Assembly: GCF_036964905.1 (NCBI RefSeq)
Contig: NZ_JBALHR010000004.1
Coordinates: 62,001-126,000, forward strand
Direction of reading: 5' to 3'
Length of the DNA: 64,000 nt
Origin: Gemmobacter denitrificans
GTDB taxonomy: Bacteria > Pseudomonadota > Alphaproteobacteria > Rhodobacterales > Rhodobacteraceae
The notes beneath the pieces were generated by a model. That model saw nothing but the letters and a program-made list of their open reading frames with translations. It did no database searches and was not told the DNA's origin. This document shows, in pieces, positions 34,210-43,026 of the stretch; position 1 is the stretch's first letter, and the number at the start of each line of letters is the position of its first letter. The position numbers and the translations under genes were made by a program.

Positions 34210-34977
34210 ATGCCATTTGAAAAAGTCACCGCCGAGAAACTGTCGCAAAGTGTCGCGCGCCAGATCGAGATGCTGATCTTGCGCGGCGTGCTGCGCCCCG
34301 GTGAACGCCTGCCTGCCGAGCGCGATCTGGCCGACCGGCTGGGCGTGTCGCGCCCGTCGCTGCGCGAAGCGCTGGAGGCACTGGAAGGCAAGGGGCTGGT
34401 GACCAGCCGCCCGGGTTCGGGTGTCTTCATCGCGGATGTGCTGGGTTCGGCCTTTTCGCCCGCGCTGGTGGAACTGTTTTCCACCCATGATGAGGCGGTG
34501 TTCGATTACCTGAATTTCCGCCGCGATCTGGAAGGGCTGGCGGCAGAGCGCGCGGCGCGGCTGGGGTCTGACACCGATCTGGAGGTGATCGGCACGATCT
34601 TTCAGAAGATGGAAGCCGCGCATCAGAAGCGAGATCCCAGCGACGAGGCCGCGCTGGATGCGCAGTTTCACATGGCGATCATCGAGGCGAGCCATAATGT
34701 CATCATGTTGCACATGATGCGGTCGATGTTCGATCTGTTGAAACAGGGCGTGTTCTACAATCGGCAGATGATGTTTCGCAACCGCATGACCCGCGACATG
34801 CTGCTGGATCAGCACCGCGCCATCAACAGCGCCATTCAGGCGCGCGACGGGGCGGCGGCCCGCGCTGCCATCGGGGCGCATATGGATTATGTCGATCTGG
34901 CGTTGAAGGATCAGCAGCGCGCCGACCGGAATGAGGCAGTGGCCCGGCAGCGGATGGAACATGAACGCAGCCGCTGA
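34210..34977 (+). CDS. GntR-family regulator, FCD domain (PdhR/FadR-type)
   Basis: 255 aa. The winged helix occupies residues 8-75 (RLPAERDLADRLGVSRPSLREAL and a GSGVFI wing). The FCD ligand domain follows, with the metal-binding Asp/His pattern (DAQFHMAIIEASHN, and DQHRAINSAI). Regulators of this subgroup respond to organic acids such as pyruvate, lactate or glycolate. The downstream gene is another GntR regulator, so its target is not indicated by neighbours. A palindrome directly upstream may be its own operator. Confidence 0.92.
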   Translation: MPFEKVTAEKLSQSVARQIEMLILRGVLRPGERLPAERDLADRLGVSRPSLREALEALEGKGLVTSRPGSGVFIADVLGSAFSPALVELFSTHDEAVFDYLNFRRDLEGLAAERAARLGSDTDLEVIGTIFQKMEAAHQKRDPSDEAALDAQFHMAIIEASHNVIMLHMMRSMFDLLKQGVFYNRQMMFRNRMTRDMLLDQHRAINSAIQARDGAAARAAIGAHMDYVDLALKDQQRADRNEAVARQRMEHERSR

Positions 34978-35049
34978 ACTGCGGTCGTGCAGGCAGATCG
35001 TACCAAAGGCCCCTTGACCATCTTGCCGAAGCGGTGCTTCGTTTGCGCC

Positions 35050-35694
35050 ATGCAGAACGCGCGACCGAGTGATACCGCCGCCGCACATGAGCGGCTTTAC
35101 CGTAACCTGCGGGCGCAGGTGATGCATGGCGAACTGGCGCCCGGGCAGGCGCTGACGCTGCGTGGTCTGGGCAAGCAATTCGGGGTGTCGATGACCCCCG
35201 CGCGCGAGGCGGTGCGGCGGCTGGTGGCTGAAGGCGCGCTGACGCTTTCCTCATCGGGGCGGGTGGCGACGCCGGAGCTGTCGCCCGACCGGATCGAGGA
35301 ACTTGCCGCGATCCGCGCGCTGCTGGAACCCGAACTGGCCGCCCGTGCCTTGCCCCGCGCGCATTTCGCGCTGATCGACCGTCTGGCCACGATCAACGCC
35401 ACCAATGCCGAGGCCGTTGCGCGGCAGGATTCCGTGGCCTATGTCCGCAGCAATCTGGAATTTCATCGCACCCTCTATCTGCGCGCGCAGGCGCCTGCGA
35501 TGCTGGCCATGCTGGAAACAGTCTGGCTGCAGCTTGGCCCCACGATGCGCGCGCTTTATGCCCGGCTGCGCCGGAATGAACCGCCGCAGCATCACCGCAT
35601 GATCCTTGCCGCGCTGCGGGCCGGGGATGAACCGGCGTTGCGTCTGGCGGTACGCACCGATGTGACACAGGGGCTGCGCCATCTGGCAAGCTGA
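35050..35694 (+). CDS. GntR-family regulator, FCD domain (second)
   Basis: 214 aa from MQNARPSDTAAAHERLYRNL at 35050. Winged helix at residues 15-80 (LTLRGLGKQFGVSMTPAREAV), FCD domain after it (NLEFHRTLYLRA, then PPQHHRMILAAL). It differs enough from the preceding regulator to be a separate subfamily rather than a recent duplicate. It starts 72 bases after that gene. Ligand and targets are unknown. Confidence 0.9.
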   Translation: MQNARPSDTAAAHERLYRNLRAQVMHGELAPGQALTLRGLGKQFGVSMTPAREAVRRLVAEGALTLSSSGRVATPELSPDRIEELAAIRALLEPELAARALPRAHFALIDRLATINATNAEAVARQDSVAYVRSNLEFHRTLYLRAQAPAMLAMLETVWLQLGPTMRALYARLRRNEPPQHHRMILAALRAGDEPALRLAVRTDVTQGLRHLAS

Positions 35695-35789
35695 TCCTGA
35701 CAGGCGGTGAAGGCCGGGTTGACCTGCGTCAAATCGCAGGGCTGCGCTTGCGGCTATGTTGGTTGCAAGTTCAACCTTGGAGGCCACGG

Positions 35790-36149
35790 ATGCGCGAACG
35801 CCTGCAGACCCTTTTCGCCAAATGGCGCAGCCTGACCGAAATCGAAGCCCTGACAGAACGCGACCTGACAGATATCGGCCTGAACCGCGCGCAGATCGAA
35901 GATTTCGTGCGCATGCCCGCCGATACCACCGCCCGCATGGCCAGGATGGCGGCCATTTTCGGCCTGACCGTCGAAGATCTGAAACGCGACCATGGCGCAT
36001 GGCTGGACCGGGTGCAGACCTGTGGGCATTGCGGGGAACGGCGGCGCTGTTCGCAGGTTCTGGAACAGGCTGATGCGGCAAGCCCGGCCCAGGCTGGCTT
36101 CTGCCCCAACGCCGCCGATTATGCGGCCCTGTCCGAAGGGCGCAGCTAG
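35790..36149 (+). CDS. DUF6455-type small protein with Cys-rich C-terminus
   Basis: 119 aa from the ATG at 35790 behind TTGGAGGCC. The first 50 residues resemble DUF1127 (LFAKWRSLTEIEAL, TERDLTDIGLNRAQI); the second half has TCGHCGERRRCSQVL and FCPNAADYAAL, with four or more Cys that could hold a metal or cluster. Two related families are thus joined in one small protein, as is usual for DUF6455 in Rhodobacteraceae. Function unknown; likely cytoplasmic. Confidence 0.8.
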   Translation: MRERLQTLFAKWRSLTEIEALTERDLTDIGLNRAQIEDFVRMPADTTARMARMAAIFGLTVEDLKRDHGAWLDRVQTCGHCGERRRCSQVLEQADAASPAQAGFCPNAADYAALSEGRS

Positions 36150-36212
36150 GGGCTTTTCGCCCGCGCCTCTTTGCGTATAGCCTGAGGGATCAGGTGATGA
36201 AGAGGTGGCAGC

Positions 36213-36917
36213 ATGACAGTGCATATCGGGGCGAAACCGGGCGAGATCGCCGAAACGGTGCTTTTGCCCGGTGATCCCTATCGGGCCAGATGGGCCGCGC
36301 AGACCTTTCTGAAGGACGCGGTTCTGGTGAATGAAGTTCGCGGTATGCTGGCCTATACCGGAACCTGGAATGGCCACCGGGTCACCATCCACGGCACCGG
36401 TATGGGCATGCCGTCGCTGTCGATCTATGTGAACGAGCTGATCCGCGATTATGGCGCGCAGACCCTGATCCGCATTGGCAGCGCAGGCGGCATGCAGCCG
36501 CAGGTGAAGGTGCGGGATGTTGTGCTGGCCATGTCGGCATGGACGGCAGGCAGCCCGTCCCGCACCATCTTTCGCGACCTGACCTATGCGCCGACCGCCG
36601 ATTTCGGCCTGCTCAAGGCCGCATGGGAGGCAGGGCAGGGCCGGGGTATCGGCATTCACGCCGGGCCGATCTTCTCGTCGGATACATTCTATGATGAACG
36701 CCCGGATCTGGGTGAACAGATGCAACGCCATGGTGTGCTGTGCGTCGAGATGGAAGCGGCAGAACTCTACACCCTTGCTGCCCGTTATGGGCGCCGGGCC
36801 TTGGCGGTGCTGACCATCTCTGACCATTTGCTGACCCATGAAGCCCTGCCGTCCGATCAGCGCGAGCGCAGTTTCGGCGATATGGTGGAAATCGCGCTGC
36901 GTGCGGCCTTTGCCTGA
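36213..36917 (+). CDS. deoD: Purine nucleoside phosphorylase, DeoD type
   Basis: 234 aa hexameric-type phosphorylase. It splits purine (deoxy)nucleosides to base and (deoxy)ribose-1-phosphate. VLLPGDPYRARW, GMGMPSLSIYVNEL, RIGSAGGMQ and the substrate-binding VEMEAAELYTLAA are DeoD signatures, and the general-acid Asp is in LTISDHLL. It stands alone, 63 bases after the DUF6455 gene. Confidence 0.96.
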   Translation: MTVHIGAKPGEIAETVLLPGDPYRARWAAQTFLKDAVLVNEVRGMLAYTGTWNGHRVTIHGTGMGMPSLSIYVNELIRDYGAQTLIRIGSAGGMQPQVKVRDVVLAMSAWTAGSPSRTIFRDLTYAPTADFGLLKAAWEAGQGRGIGIHAGPIFSSDTFYDERPDLGEQMQRHGVLCVEMEAAELYTLAARYGRRALAVLTISDHLLTHEALPSDQRERSFGDMVEIALRAAFA

Positions 36918-36984
36918 CATCAGGGCTTGACCCAGGCGATTCGCGGGCGTTGGATGGCATCCCCCCAGATGGAAGGATGCTGCA

Positions 36985-37962
36985 ATGCAGAAATTATCGC
37001 TTGGAACCCGGGGTCCGATCATCTCGGGCCTCGGGTTTGGTGCCATGTCTTTCGGTGGCATTTTCGGTCCGACCGATCGTCAGGAAAGCCTGTCCTGCCT
37101 TGATGCCATGTGGGAGGCAGACATCACCTTCGTCGATACTGCAAATATCTACGGCATGGGCATCAGTGAAACCGTGATTGGCGAATGGCTGGCCACACGC
37201 CGCCCGCATGGGGTGGTTCTTGCCACCAAGGCTGCAATCGTCAACGGCCCGCCACGGCGGATCGACAACAGCGCCGCGCATTTGCAGACCGAGCTGGAGG
37301 CCAGCCTGCGCCGTCTGCAGGTCGAGCGGGTCGATCTGTTCTACCTGCACCGCCGCGACGCGGGGACCGATCTGGCCGAGGTGATCGACACGCTGCAGAG
37401 GTTGGAGGTGCAGGGCAAGATCGGGGGCTATGGCCTGTCGGAAATCGCGCCTGAAACCCTGCGGCAGGCCTATGCGATCCATCCGCCCCTTGCGGTGCAG
37501 AATGAATACTCGCTCTGGACCCGACAGCCGGAGCTTGGGCTGCTGCAGGAATGTGCGCGGTTGGGGGTGACCTTTGTGGCGTTTTCACCGCTGGCGCGCG
37601 GCATGTTGGGCGATGCGCCGCTGCGACTGGATCAGGTGCAAGACGGTTTTCGCAGCCAGAACCCGCGTTTCACCGAGCCGAATTTCAGCCGGAACCTGAC
37701 GCGGATTGATGCTTTCCGCAGGTGGTGCGCAGCACGGGGCTGGACCGTGCCGGCCACTGCACTGGCCTGGGTCAGGGGGACAGGCGATCATGTCGTGCCG
37801 ATCCCTGGCACCCGCGCGGCAGGCCGATTGCGGCAATGGGTGCCGATGCCGGAGCTGACTGCCACAGACCGGGCCGAGATCGACCATATCCTGCCCCCCG
37901 GTTTTGCTGCGGGGGATCGTTATGGCGACCATCAGCTTCTGGGGATCGAACGCTACTGCTGA
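36985..37962 (+). CDS. Aldo/keto reductase
   Basis: 325 aa TIM-barrel oxidoreductase using NADPH. The tetrad Asp-Tyr-Lys-His is seen in DTANIYGMG, LATKAAI and DLFYLHRRD; the cofactor-binding end is HVVPIPGTR. Members of this subgroup resemble YajO/Tas-type reductases. The natural substrate is not evident from the neighbours. Confidence 0.92.
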   Translation: MQKLSLGTRGPIISGLGFGAMSFGGIFGPTDRQESLSCLDAMWEADITFVDTANIYGMGISETVIGEWLATRRPHGVVLATKAAIVNGPPRRIDNSAAHLQTELEASLRRLQVERVDLFYLHRRDAGTDLAEVIDTLQRLEVQGKIGGYGLSEIAPETLRQAYAIHPPLAVQNEYSLWTRQPELGLLQECARLGVTFVAFSPLARGMLGDAPLRLDQVQDGFRSQNPRFTEPNFSRNLTRIDAFRRWCAARGWTVPATALAWVRGTGDHVVPIPGTRAAGRLRQWVPMPELTATDRAEIDHILPPGFAAGDRYGDHQLLGIERYC

Positions 37963-37983
37963 CACTTTGCCGGAGGGCGGATG

Positions 37984-38847
37984 TCACAGGCCATGGCTGC
38001 GGTCATAGCCGTTTGGTGCCGGGGACATCCAGCCTTGCGGCGGGGCCACAGGCGCAAAAACCTCGATCTGCAGCGGATAGCAGGCCGCCGCATCGGAAGA
38101 ATGCTCTGATGAACAATCGCCACCGGGGCAGGCCGACAGCGCCCCCAGCAGATCGATTTCGGCAAAGAACTCCAGATAGTCGCCGGGCCGAACCGGGCTG
38201 GCCTTCATGAAATATTGCCCGGTATCGCGGGTGAAACCGGTACACATGAAGACATTCAGCACATCATGCACATGCGTTTCAGCCTCGGGCAGGCTCAGCC
38301 CGCGTTCATGGGCGAGCGCACGGGTCAGGTTGGAATGGCAACAATGATGATACTGGCCACCATGGCTTAGCAGGTTGTGGGTATAGGGATCGCAGCGCGT
38401 GCCGATCACGTCATGCACCGCGCCACCGAAGGCATCGAACCCGTACCAATCCAGCGTGTCATCGGTGATGGTGGCCATGGGGCGCAAATGCGGATGGCTG
38501 GTCCACATCCGGTCGCCACTGGACAGGTGCGTGCCGTGCAGGGCGCGGGTCTTGCCGGAATAGAAGCGTTCGGCCAGATTGTTGGCATTCCACAGGTTTA
38601 GATCACCGACTTGCGGCCCGTCCACGCTGGTGATGCGGAAGAAATGCCCGGCGGGCACCGTGAAGCAGCGGGCATGTCGTGGGGGCACCAGCACCGTGGT
38701 CGTCCGGGTCCAGCCCGCACGGGCCGCACGATAGGTGGCCAGATCAGGCCGGGGCAGGGTTTCGACGGGGTAGCAGATCACCGGGGCCAGGGCTTTGCGC
38801 GCGTTGGCATCGGGAGGCGCGGCATGGTCGGGATGGGAAGGTTTCAC
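37984..38847 (-). CDS. DUF1989 urea carboxylase-associated family protein
   Basis: 287 aa from a GTG at 38847 (GGAG ten bases upstream). The family motifs are ARCFTVPAGHFFRI, GDLNLWN, RCDPYT, GGQYHHCCHSNL and VFMCTGFTRDTGQYF, with several conserved Cys/His that may bind metal. DUF1989 proteins usually come in pairs beside urea carboxylase or guanidine-related transporters; here the gene is single and no such neighbours are visible. Function is unproven. Confidence 0.87.
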   Translation of the reverse strand: MKPSHPDHAAPPDANARKALAPVICYPVETLPRPDLATYRAARAGWTRTTTVLVPPRHARCFTVPAGHFFRITSVDGPQVGDLNLWNANNLAERFYSGKTRALHGTHLSSGDRMWTSHPHLRPMATITDDTLDWYGFDAFGGAVHDVIGTRCDPYTHNLLSHGGQYHHCCHSNLTRALAHERGLSLPEAETHVHDVLNVFMCTGFTRDTGQYFMKASPVRPGDYLEFFAEIDLLGALSACPGGDCSSEHSSDAAACYPLQIEVFAPVAPPQGWMSPAPNGYDRSHGL

Positions 38848-38907
38848 GGCACAGGCTCCGGTCTGAATTGACCCGAGCCTGTGCCGGATGATACGCCGGG
38901 TCAAGCA

Positions 38908-38963
38908 GGGGCGTTGCCCCTCTGGCCCTGCGGGCCATTCAACTCGGGATATTTGAACCAAGG
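38908..38963 (-). repeat. Dispersed 3'-end element, copy 1 (minus)
   Basis: On the minus strand: TTCAAATATCCC (38959 to 38946), then two small hairpins GGCCC-GCA-GGGCC and GGGGCAACGCCCC (38920-38908). A sequence with the same order (TTC-AAATATCCC followed by a GGGGGCAGCGCCCCC hairpin) occurs in the MAPEG-lpd spacer. Elements with this core are common after genes in Rhodobacteraceae as I recall. Confidence 0.55.
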
Positions 38964-39154
38964 TAAGAGGGGCGCAGGCAGTGTTTGGGGCGGCGCCCCG
39001 TGGCTGGCGTTTCCGACCCGCATGTGGCACAGCGCCAAGTGCTCCGCGACCGGCTTTCGCGCCAACGGCAGTGGCGGGTCAGGGTCGAGCCACGCCGGGT
39101 GAACCAGAGATAGCCTAGGGTGGCCAGCGCAAGCAGGGGGATCAGCAGGAGCAT
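38939..39154 (-). CDS. Small membrane-anchored hypothetical protein downstream of sdhB
   Basis: 71 aa. One N-terminal membrane helix (LLLIPLLALATLGYLWF) followed by a basic region RRGSTLTRHCRWRESRS and TWRCATCG, with four Cys (two in C-x2-C). This looks like a small protein family seen near sdhB in Rhodobacteraceae (memory, not search). The last residues (SNIPS) are encoded by the dispersed 3'-end element. No strong ribosome-binding site is visible. Confidence 0.5.
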   Translation of the reverse strand: MLLLIPLLALATLGYLWFTRRGSTLTRHCRWRESRSRSTWRCATCGSETPATGRRPKHCLRPSYLGSNIPS

Positions 39155-39178
39155 GAGGCGGGGTTTTCCATGAACGGG

Positions 39179-39206
39179 AAAGCCCCGGCGGGATGGCCGG
39201 GGCTTT
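39179..39206 (-). terminator. Terminator after sdhB
   Basis: AAAGCCCCGG / CCGGGGCTTT, a perfect 10-bp stem with an 8-base loop, 22 bases beyond the sdhB stop on the minus strand, ending in TTT in that direction. Confidence 0.85.
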
Positions 39207-39227
39207 GGAACAGGAGCGCAGACTGGA

Positions 39228-40004
39228 TCAAACGGCGCGTTCGACCATCATCTTCTTGATTTCTGCAATCGCCTTGGCCGGGTTCAGGCCCTTGGGACAG
39301 GTCTTGGCGCAGTTCATGATCGTATGGCAGCGATAGAGTTTGAACGGGTCTTCCAGATTGTCCAGACGTTCGCCCGTGGCCTCGTCGCGGCTATCGATGA
39401 TCCAGCGATAGGCATGCAGCAGCGCGGCGGGGCCAAGGTATTTGTCGCCATTCCACCAGTAGGACGGGCAGGAGGTGGAACAGCTGGCGCACATCACGCA
39501 TTCATAAAGACCATCGAGTTTCTTGCGGTCCTCGATCGACTGGCGCCATTCCTTGGCCGGGGTATTTGTCTTGGTTTCCAGCCAGGGCATGATGCTGGCA
39601 TGCTGGGCATAGAAATGGGTCAGGTCGGGGATCAGATCCTTGATGACCGGCATATGCGGCAGCGGGTAGATCTTCACATCGCCCTTGATCTCGTCCAGCC
39701 CATAGATACAGGCCAGCGTATTGATCCCGTCGATATTCATGGCGCAGCTGCCGCAGATGCCTTCGCGGCAGGACCGGCGGAAGGTCAGCGTCGGGTCGAT
39801 CTCGTTCTTGATCTTGATAAGCGCGTCCAGAACCATCGGCCCGCATTTGTCCATGTCGATGAAATAGGTATCGACCCGCGGGTTTTCGCCATCATCGGGG
39901 TTCCAGCGATAGATCTGGAATTTGCGAACATTCTTGCCGTCCGGCTTCGGCCATGTCTTGCCGGTGCGGACCTTGGAGTTCTTTGGCAGGGTGAACTGGA
40001 CCAT
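39228..40004 (-). CDS. sdhB: Succinate dehydrogenase iron-sulfur subunit
   Basis: 258 aa. It carries electrons from the flavin of SdhA to ubiquinone through three Fe-S clusters. Ligands are in CREGICGSCAMNI (2Fe-2S), CASCSTSCPSYWW (4Fe-4S) and CHTIMNCAKTCPKGLNP (3Fe-4S). Normal length. It is separated from sdhA by about 820 bases carrying three small genes instead of following directly. Confidence 0.98.
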   Translation of the reverse strand: MVQFTLPKNSKVRTGKTWPKPDGKNVRKFQIYRWNPDDGENPRVDTYFIDMDKCGPMVLDALIKIKNEIDPTLTFRRSCREGICGSCAMNIDGINTLACIYGLDEIKGDVKIYPLPHMPVIKDLIPDLTHFYAQHASIMPWLETKTNTPAKEWRQSIEDRKKLDGLYECVMCASCSTSCPSYWWNGDKYLGPAALLHAYRWIIDSRDEATGERLDNLEDPFKLYRCHTIMNCAKTCPKGLNPAKAIAEIKKMMVERAV

Positions 40005-40007
40005 TGG

Positions 40008-40304
40008 CTAGGGCCTCCAATCAGGGCGGGAGTAAAGCGGGCGGCTGGGAAGCTGCCCGGATTGTCGGTAAACGCAGGCATCATAGACCTGCGCAGGGTC
40101 GCGCCCGGCAAGGGCGTCGGTCGAGATGTCAAGTTCCAGCCGGGTGGAAAGCCCGCCATTGCTGGAGGCCCCGATGGCCACCTCGCCATGGGGGCCGGTG
40201 GCTGCCTTGGCCTGCGCTAGACAGTTCCGCTCGGCCGCTTCGCGCGAAACGGGTCCGCAGGCCGCTAGCAGGGCAAACATGGCAAGGGCGGCGCGCATCG
40301 GCAT
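40008..40304 (-). CDS. Small lipoprotein inside the sdh operon (second)
   Basis: 98 aa from the ATG at 40304, which overlaps the TGA of the preceding lipoprotein gene; in-frame ATGs at 40307 and 40298 are alternatives. Leader ends FALLAAC, a lipobox; the mature part contains two further Cys (ERNCLAQAK and YDACVYRQ) likely to pair. It ends 3 bases before sdhB. Role unknown; a link with complex II is only positional. Confidence 0.75.
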   Translation of the reverse strand: MPMRAALAMFALLAACGPVSREAAERNCLAQAKAATGPHGEVAIGASSNGGLSTRLELDISTDALAGRDPAQVYDACVYRQSGQLPSRPLYSRPDWRP

Positions 40305-40627
40305 CATCCGGCGATCGGGCCAATGCCGCGTGCCCGAAGGCATTCGGCGGTGGCAGGGCGGCGCAGGATGGTGGCCACGTTCTGAACCGTCAGCGTTCCG
40401 GCGCGGACGCCGAAATCCTTGGCCAGATTGTGCAGCTCCATCGGTGTCGCCTGGCCGATCACGCAATCGGTGGCGGCCTGGGCTTGCGGGGTCGGCATGT
40501 AGTTTTGCAGCACGGGCGTCACGACCGTACGGGCCAGCCGTTCATTCACGCTGTCGCCAACAGGCCGGCCAGAGCCGGTGCAGGCGGCCAGCAGGGCCAG
40601 GGCAGAAAGGAGCGGAACAGCGCGCAT
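40304..40627 (-). CDS. Small lipoprotein inside the sdh operon (first)
   Basis: 107 aa from MRAVPLLSALALLAAC at 40627; Cys16 follows a good lipobox. The mature part includes NYMPTPQAQAATDCVIGQAT and TAECLRARGI, with two Cys that could form a disulfide. The ATGA overlap with the next lipoprotein gene shows translational coupling. Family unknown to me beyond Rhodobacteraceae. Confidence 0.75.
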   Translation of the reverse strand: MRAVPLLSALALLAACTGSGRPVGDSVNERLARTVVTPVLQNYMPTPQAQAATDCVIGQATPMELHNLAKDFGVRAGTLTVQNVATILRRPATAECLRARGIGPIAG

Positions 40628-40635
40628 CGGAGACC

Positions 40636-40824
40636 TCAACTGACAAGGGGTTTCGCGCCAGCATAACCGGCGCGAAGGACCATGCAGAGGGGGGCGCCGA
40701 TCACGCCTGCGAAACCCTGCCGACCAAGCGCCCCTTGCCGGGCGGCTAGCCGCCGACCAGCCACCGATCCCCGGCGCAGGGCCAGGGCAGCCGCATGAAA
40801 GCAAAGGGCGGCGGTGCGCAGCAT
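40636..40824 (-). CDS. Small hypothetical protein directly after sdhA
   Basis: 62 aa, starting two bases after the sdhA stop. It is Ala/Arg/Leu-rich (FHAAALALRRGSVAGRRLAAR) with a moderately hydrophobic C-terminal half (FAGVIGAPLCMVLRAGYAG). The tight spacing and the clean fit between sdhA and the first lipoprotein gene support it; composition alone would not. Function unknown. Confidence 0.45.
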   Translation of the reverse strand: MLRTAALCFHAAALALRRGSVAGRRLAARQGALGRQGFAGVIGAPLCMVLRAGYAGAKPLVS

Positions 40825-40826
40825 GA

Positions 40827-42632
40827 TCAGAACTTGCGCTCGGCCGGGGCGATCTTCTTGAGGCTGATGCCCCCGTCGGATTCCGGCGTCAGCGGATCGA
40901 CATGCACGGCGCGGTAGCTGAGCGTGACCTTCGCCCCATCGACATGCGCGAGGCTGTGCTTGCGCCAGTTCACGTCGTCGCGGTTCGGGAAATCCTCATG
41001 CGCATGGGCGCCACGGCTTTCGGTACGGGCATGCGCGCCATAGATGGTGGCCAGCGCATTGGGCATGAGGTTCGTGAGTTCCAGCGTTTCCATCAGATCG
41101 CTGTTCCACACGAGGCTGCGGTCGGTGACCTTGATATCGCCCATCTTCCCCGCGATCGCCGTCATCTTCACCTCACCCTCGGCGAGGGTTTTTTCGGTGC
41201 GGAACACGGCGGCATCGGATTGCATGGTTTTCTGCATTTCCAACCGCAGGTCGGCGGTGGGGATGGCGCCATTGGCATGGCGCAGCGCGTCAAACCGGCC
41301 AAGCGCACGGTCCACCTCGGCTTTGTTCACCGGGGTGCTGCGCTCTTTCGGGTTGACGATCTCGCCGGCGCGGATGGCCGCCGCACGGCCGAACACCACG
41401 AGGTCGATCAGCGAGTTGGAGCCCAGACGGTTCGCGCCATGCACGCTCGCACAGCCCGCCTCGCCCACCGCCATCAGGCCGGGGAAGATGGCGTCGGGGC
41501 TCTCGGCCGTGGGGTTCAGCACTTCGCCCCAATAGTTGGTGGGAATACCGCCCATGTTGTAATGCACGGTCGGCAGAACCGGGATCGGCTCCTTGTGCAG
41601 GTCAACGCCCGCAAAAATCCGCGCGGATTCCGAGATGCCGGGCAGACGCAGTTCCAGCGTCTCGCGCGGCAGGTGGTTGAGGTGCAGGTGGATGTGATCG
41701 CCATGCTCGCCCACGCCACGGCCCTCGCGGATTTCCATGGTCATGCAGCGGGACACATAATCGCGTGGCGCGAGGTCTTTGTAATGGGGCGCGTAACGCT
41801 CCATGAAGCGCTCGCCCTTGGAGTTGGTGAGGTAGCCACCCTCGCCACGCGCGCCTTCGGTGATGAGACAGCCCGAGCCATAGATGCCGGTCGGGTGGAA
41901 TTGCACGAATTCCATGTCTTGCAGCGGCAGGCCCGCACGGGCCACCATGCCGCCACCGTCGCCGGTGCAGGTATGGGCCGAGGTCGCGCTGAAATAGGCA
42001 CGGCCATAGCCGCCGGTCGCCAGCACGGTCATCTTGGCATTGAAGACGTGGATCGTGCCGTCATCCAGCTTCCACGCCACCACGCCGGTGCAGCGGCCGT
42101 CGGTGATGATCAGGTCCAGCGCGAAATATTCGATGTAGAATTCCGCGTTGTTCTTGAGGCTTTGGCCATAGAGCGTGTGCAGAATGGCGTGGCCGGTGCG
42201 GTCGGCGGCGGCGCAGGTGCGCTGCACCGGCGGGCCTTCGCCGAACTCGGTCGTATGACCACCAAAGGGGCGTTGATAGATCTTGCCCTCTTCGGTGCGC
42301 GAAAACGGCACGCCGTAATGTTCCAGCTCATAGACCGCAGCGGGGGCCTCGCGCGCGAGATATTCCATCGCGTCGGTGTCGCCCAGCCAGTCAGAGCCTT
42401 TCACAGTGTCATACATGTGCCACTGCCAGTTGTCGGGGCCCATGTTCGCAAGGCTGGCCGCGATGCCGCCCTGCGCCGCCACAGTGTGCGAGCGGGTCGG
42501 GAAGACCTTGGTCACGCAAGCGGTGCGCAGGCCTTGCTCGGCCATCCCCAGCGTGGCGCGCAGGCCCGCGCCACCGGCGCCGACCACGACGACATCATAG
42601 TCGTGAACTTCGTAAGGATAAGCGGTGGTCAT
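40827..42632 (-). CDS. sdhA: Succinate dehydrogenase flavoprotein subunit
   Basis: 601 aa. It oxidises succinate to fumarate with covalent FAD. VVVVGAGGAGLRATLG binds FAD, RSHTVAAQGGI contains the FAD-linked His, and the active-site region HPTGIYGSGCLITEGARGEGG (positions about 41810-41880) is intact. Full length. It lies third in the sdhC-D-A run, 11 bases after sdhD. Confidence 0.98.
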   Translation of the reverse strand: MTTAYPYEVHDYDVVVVGAGGAGLRATLGMAEQGLRTACVTKVFPTRSHTVAAQGGIAASLANMGPDNWQWHMYDTVKGSDWLGDTDAMEYLAREAPAAVYELEHYGVPFSRTEEGKIYQRPFGGHTTEFGEGPPVQRTCAAADRTGHAILHTLYGQSLKNNAEFYIEYFALDLIITDGRCTGVVAWKLDDGTIHVFNAKMTVLATGGYGRAYFSATSAHTCTGDGGGMVARAGLPLQDMEFVQFHPTGIYGSGCLITEGARGEGGYLTNSKGERFMERYAPHYKDLAPRDYVSRCMTMEIREGRGVGEHGDHIHLHLNHLPRETLELRLPGISESARIFAGVDLHKEPIPVLPTVHYNMGGIPTNYWGEVLNPTAESPDAIFPGLMAVGEAGCASVHGANRLGSNSLIDLVVFGRAAAIRAGEIVNPKERSTPVNKAEVDRALGRFDALRHANGAIPTADLRLEMQKTMQSDAAVFRTEKTLAEGEVKMTAIAGKMGDIKVTDRSLVWNSDLMETLELTNLMPNALATIYGAHARTESRGAHAHEDFPNRDDVNWRKHSLAHVDGAKVTLSYRAVHVDPLTPESDGGISLKKIAPAERKF

Positions 42633-42643
42633 CGGTCAGCCTC

Positions 42644-43015
42644 TCAGAGCGCGATCTTGGCGAGGGCGTAGAAGCCCACGGCGATCACGGCATAGGAAAT
42701 CGAAATCGCCAACATGATCAGGCCCTTCTTGGCGCTGCCACGGGCGTAATCCTCGATCATCATCTGCGCGCCCTTGGCGAAGTGGCGCATGCCGACAAAG
42801 AGCACGAGGCCCGTCAGGATGGCCGGGAAGGGGCGGGCGAAGGTCGCCACAACCTCGGCATGGCCCTGCCCAAGCGCGGAGCCGAAAATATAGACCCAGA
42901 CCGGGATCATGAAAGCCAAACCCACGGCCGAAACGGTCATGAACCAGTGGTGTTCGGTGCCGGTGCCAGAGGCGCCCTTGCCCTCGGCGCGTTTGCGGGC
43001 GGTCAGGTAACGCAT
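42644..43015 (-). CDS. sdhD: Succinate dehydrogenase membrane anchor subunit
   Basis: 123 aa with three membrane helices (about 25-46, 58-79, 98-119). With SdhC it binds haem b and ubiquinone. HHWFMTVSAVGLAFMIPVWVY and GMRHFAKGAQMMIEDY, which carries the haem-ligand His, match the alphaproteobacterial SdhD. It starts 11 bases after sdhC. Confidence 0.94.
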   Translation of the reverse strand: MRYLTARKRAEGKGASGTGTEHHWFMTVSAVGLAFMIPVWVYIFGSALGQGHAEVVATFARPFPAILTGLVLFVGMRHFAKGAQMMIEDYARGSAKKGLIMLAISISYAVIAVGFYALAKIAL

Positions 43016-43026
43016 GATGTGCCCCC

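Noticed and set aside
38848..39154. Guanidine-type riboswitch before the DUF1989 gene.
   Set aside because: I looked for the conserved ykkC core on the minus strand and did not find it.
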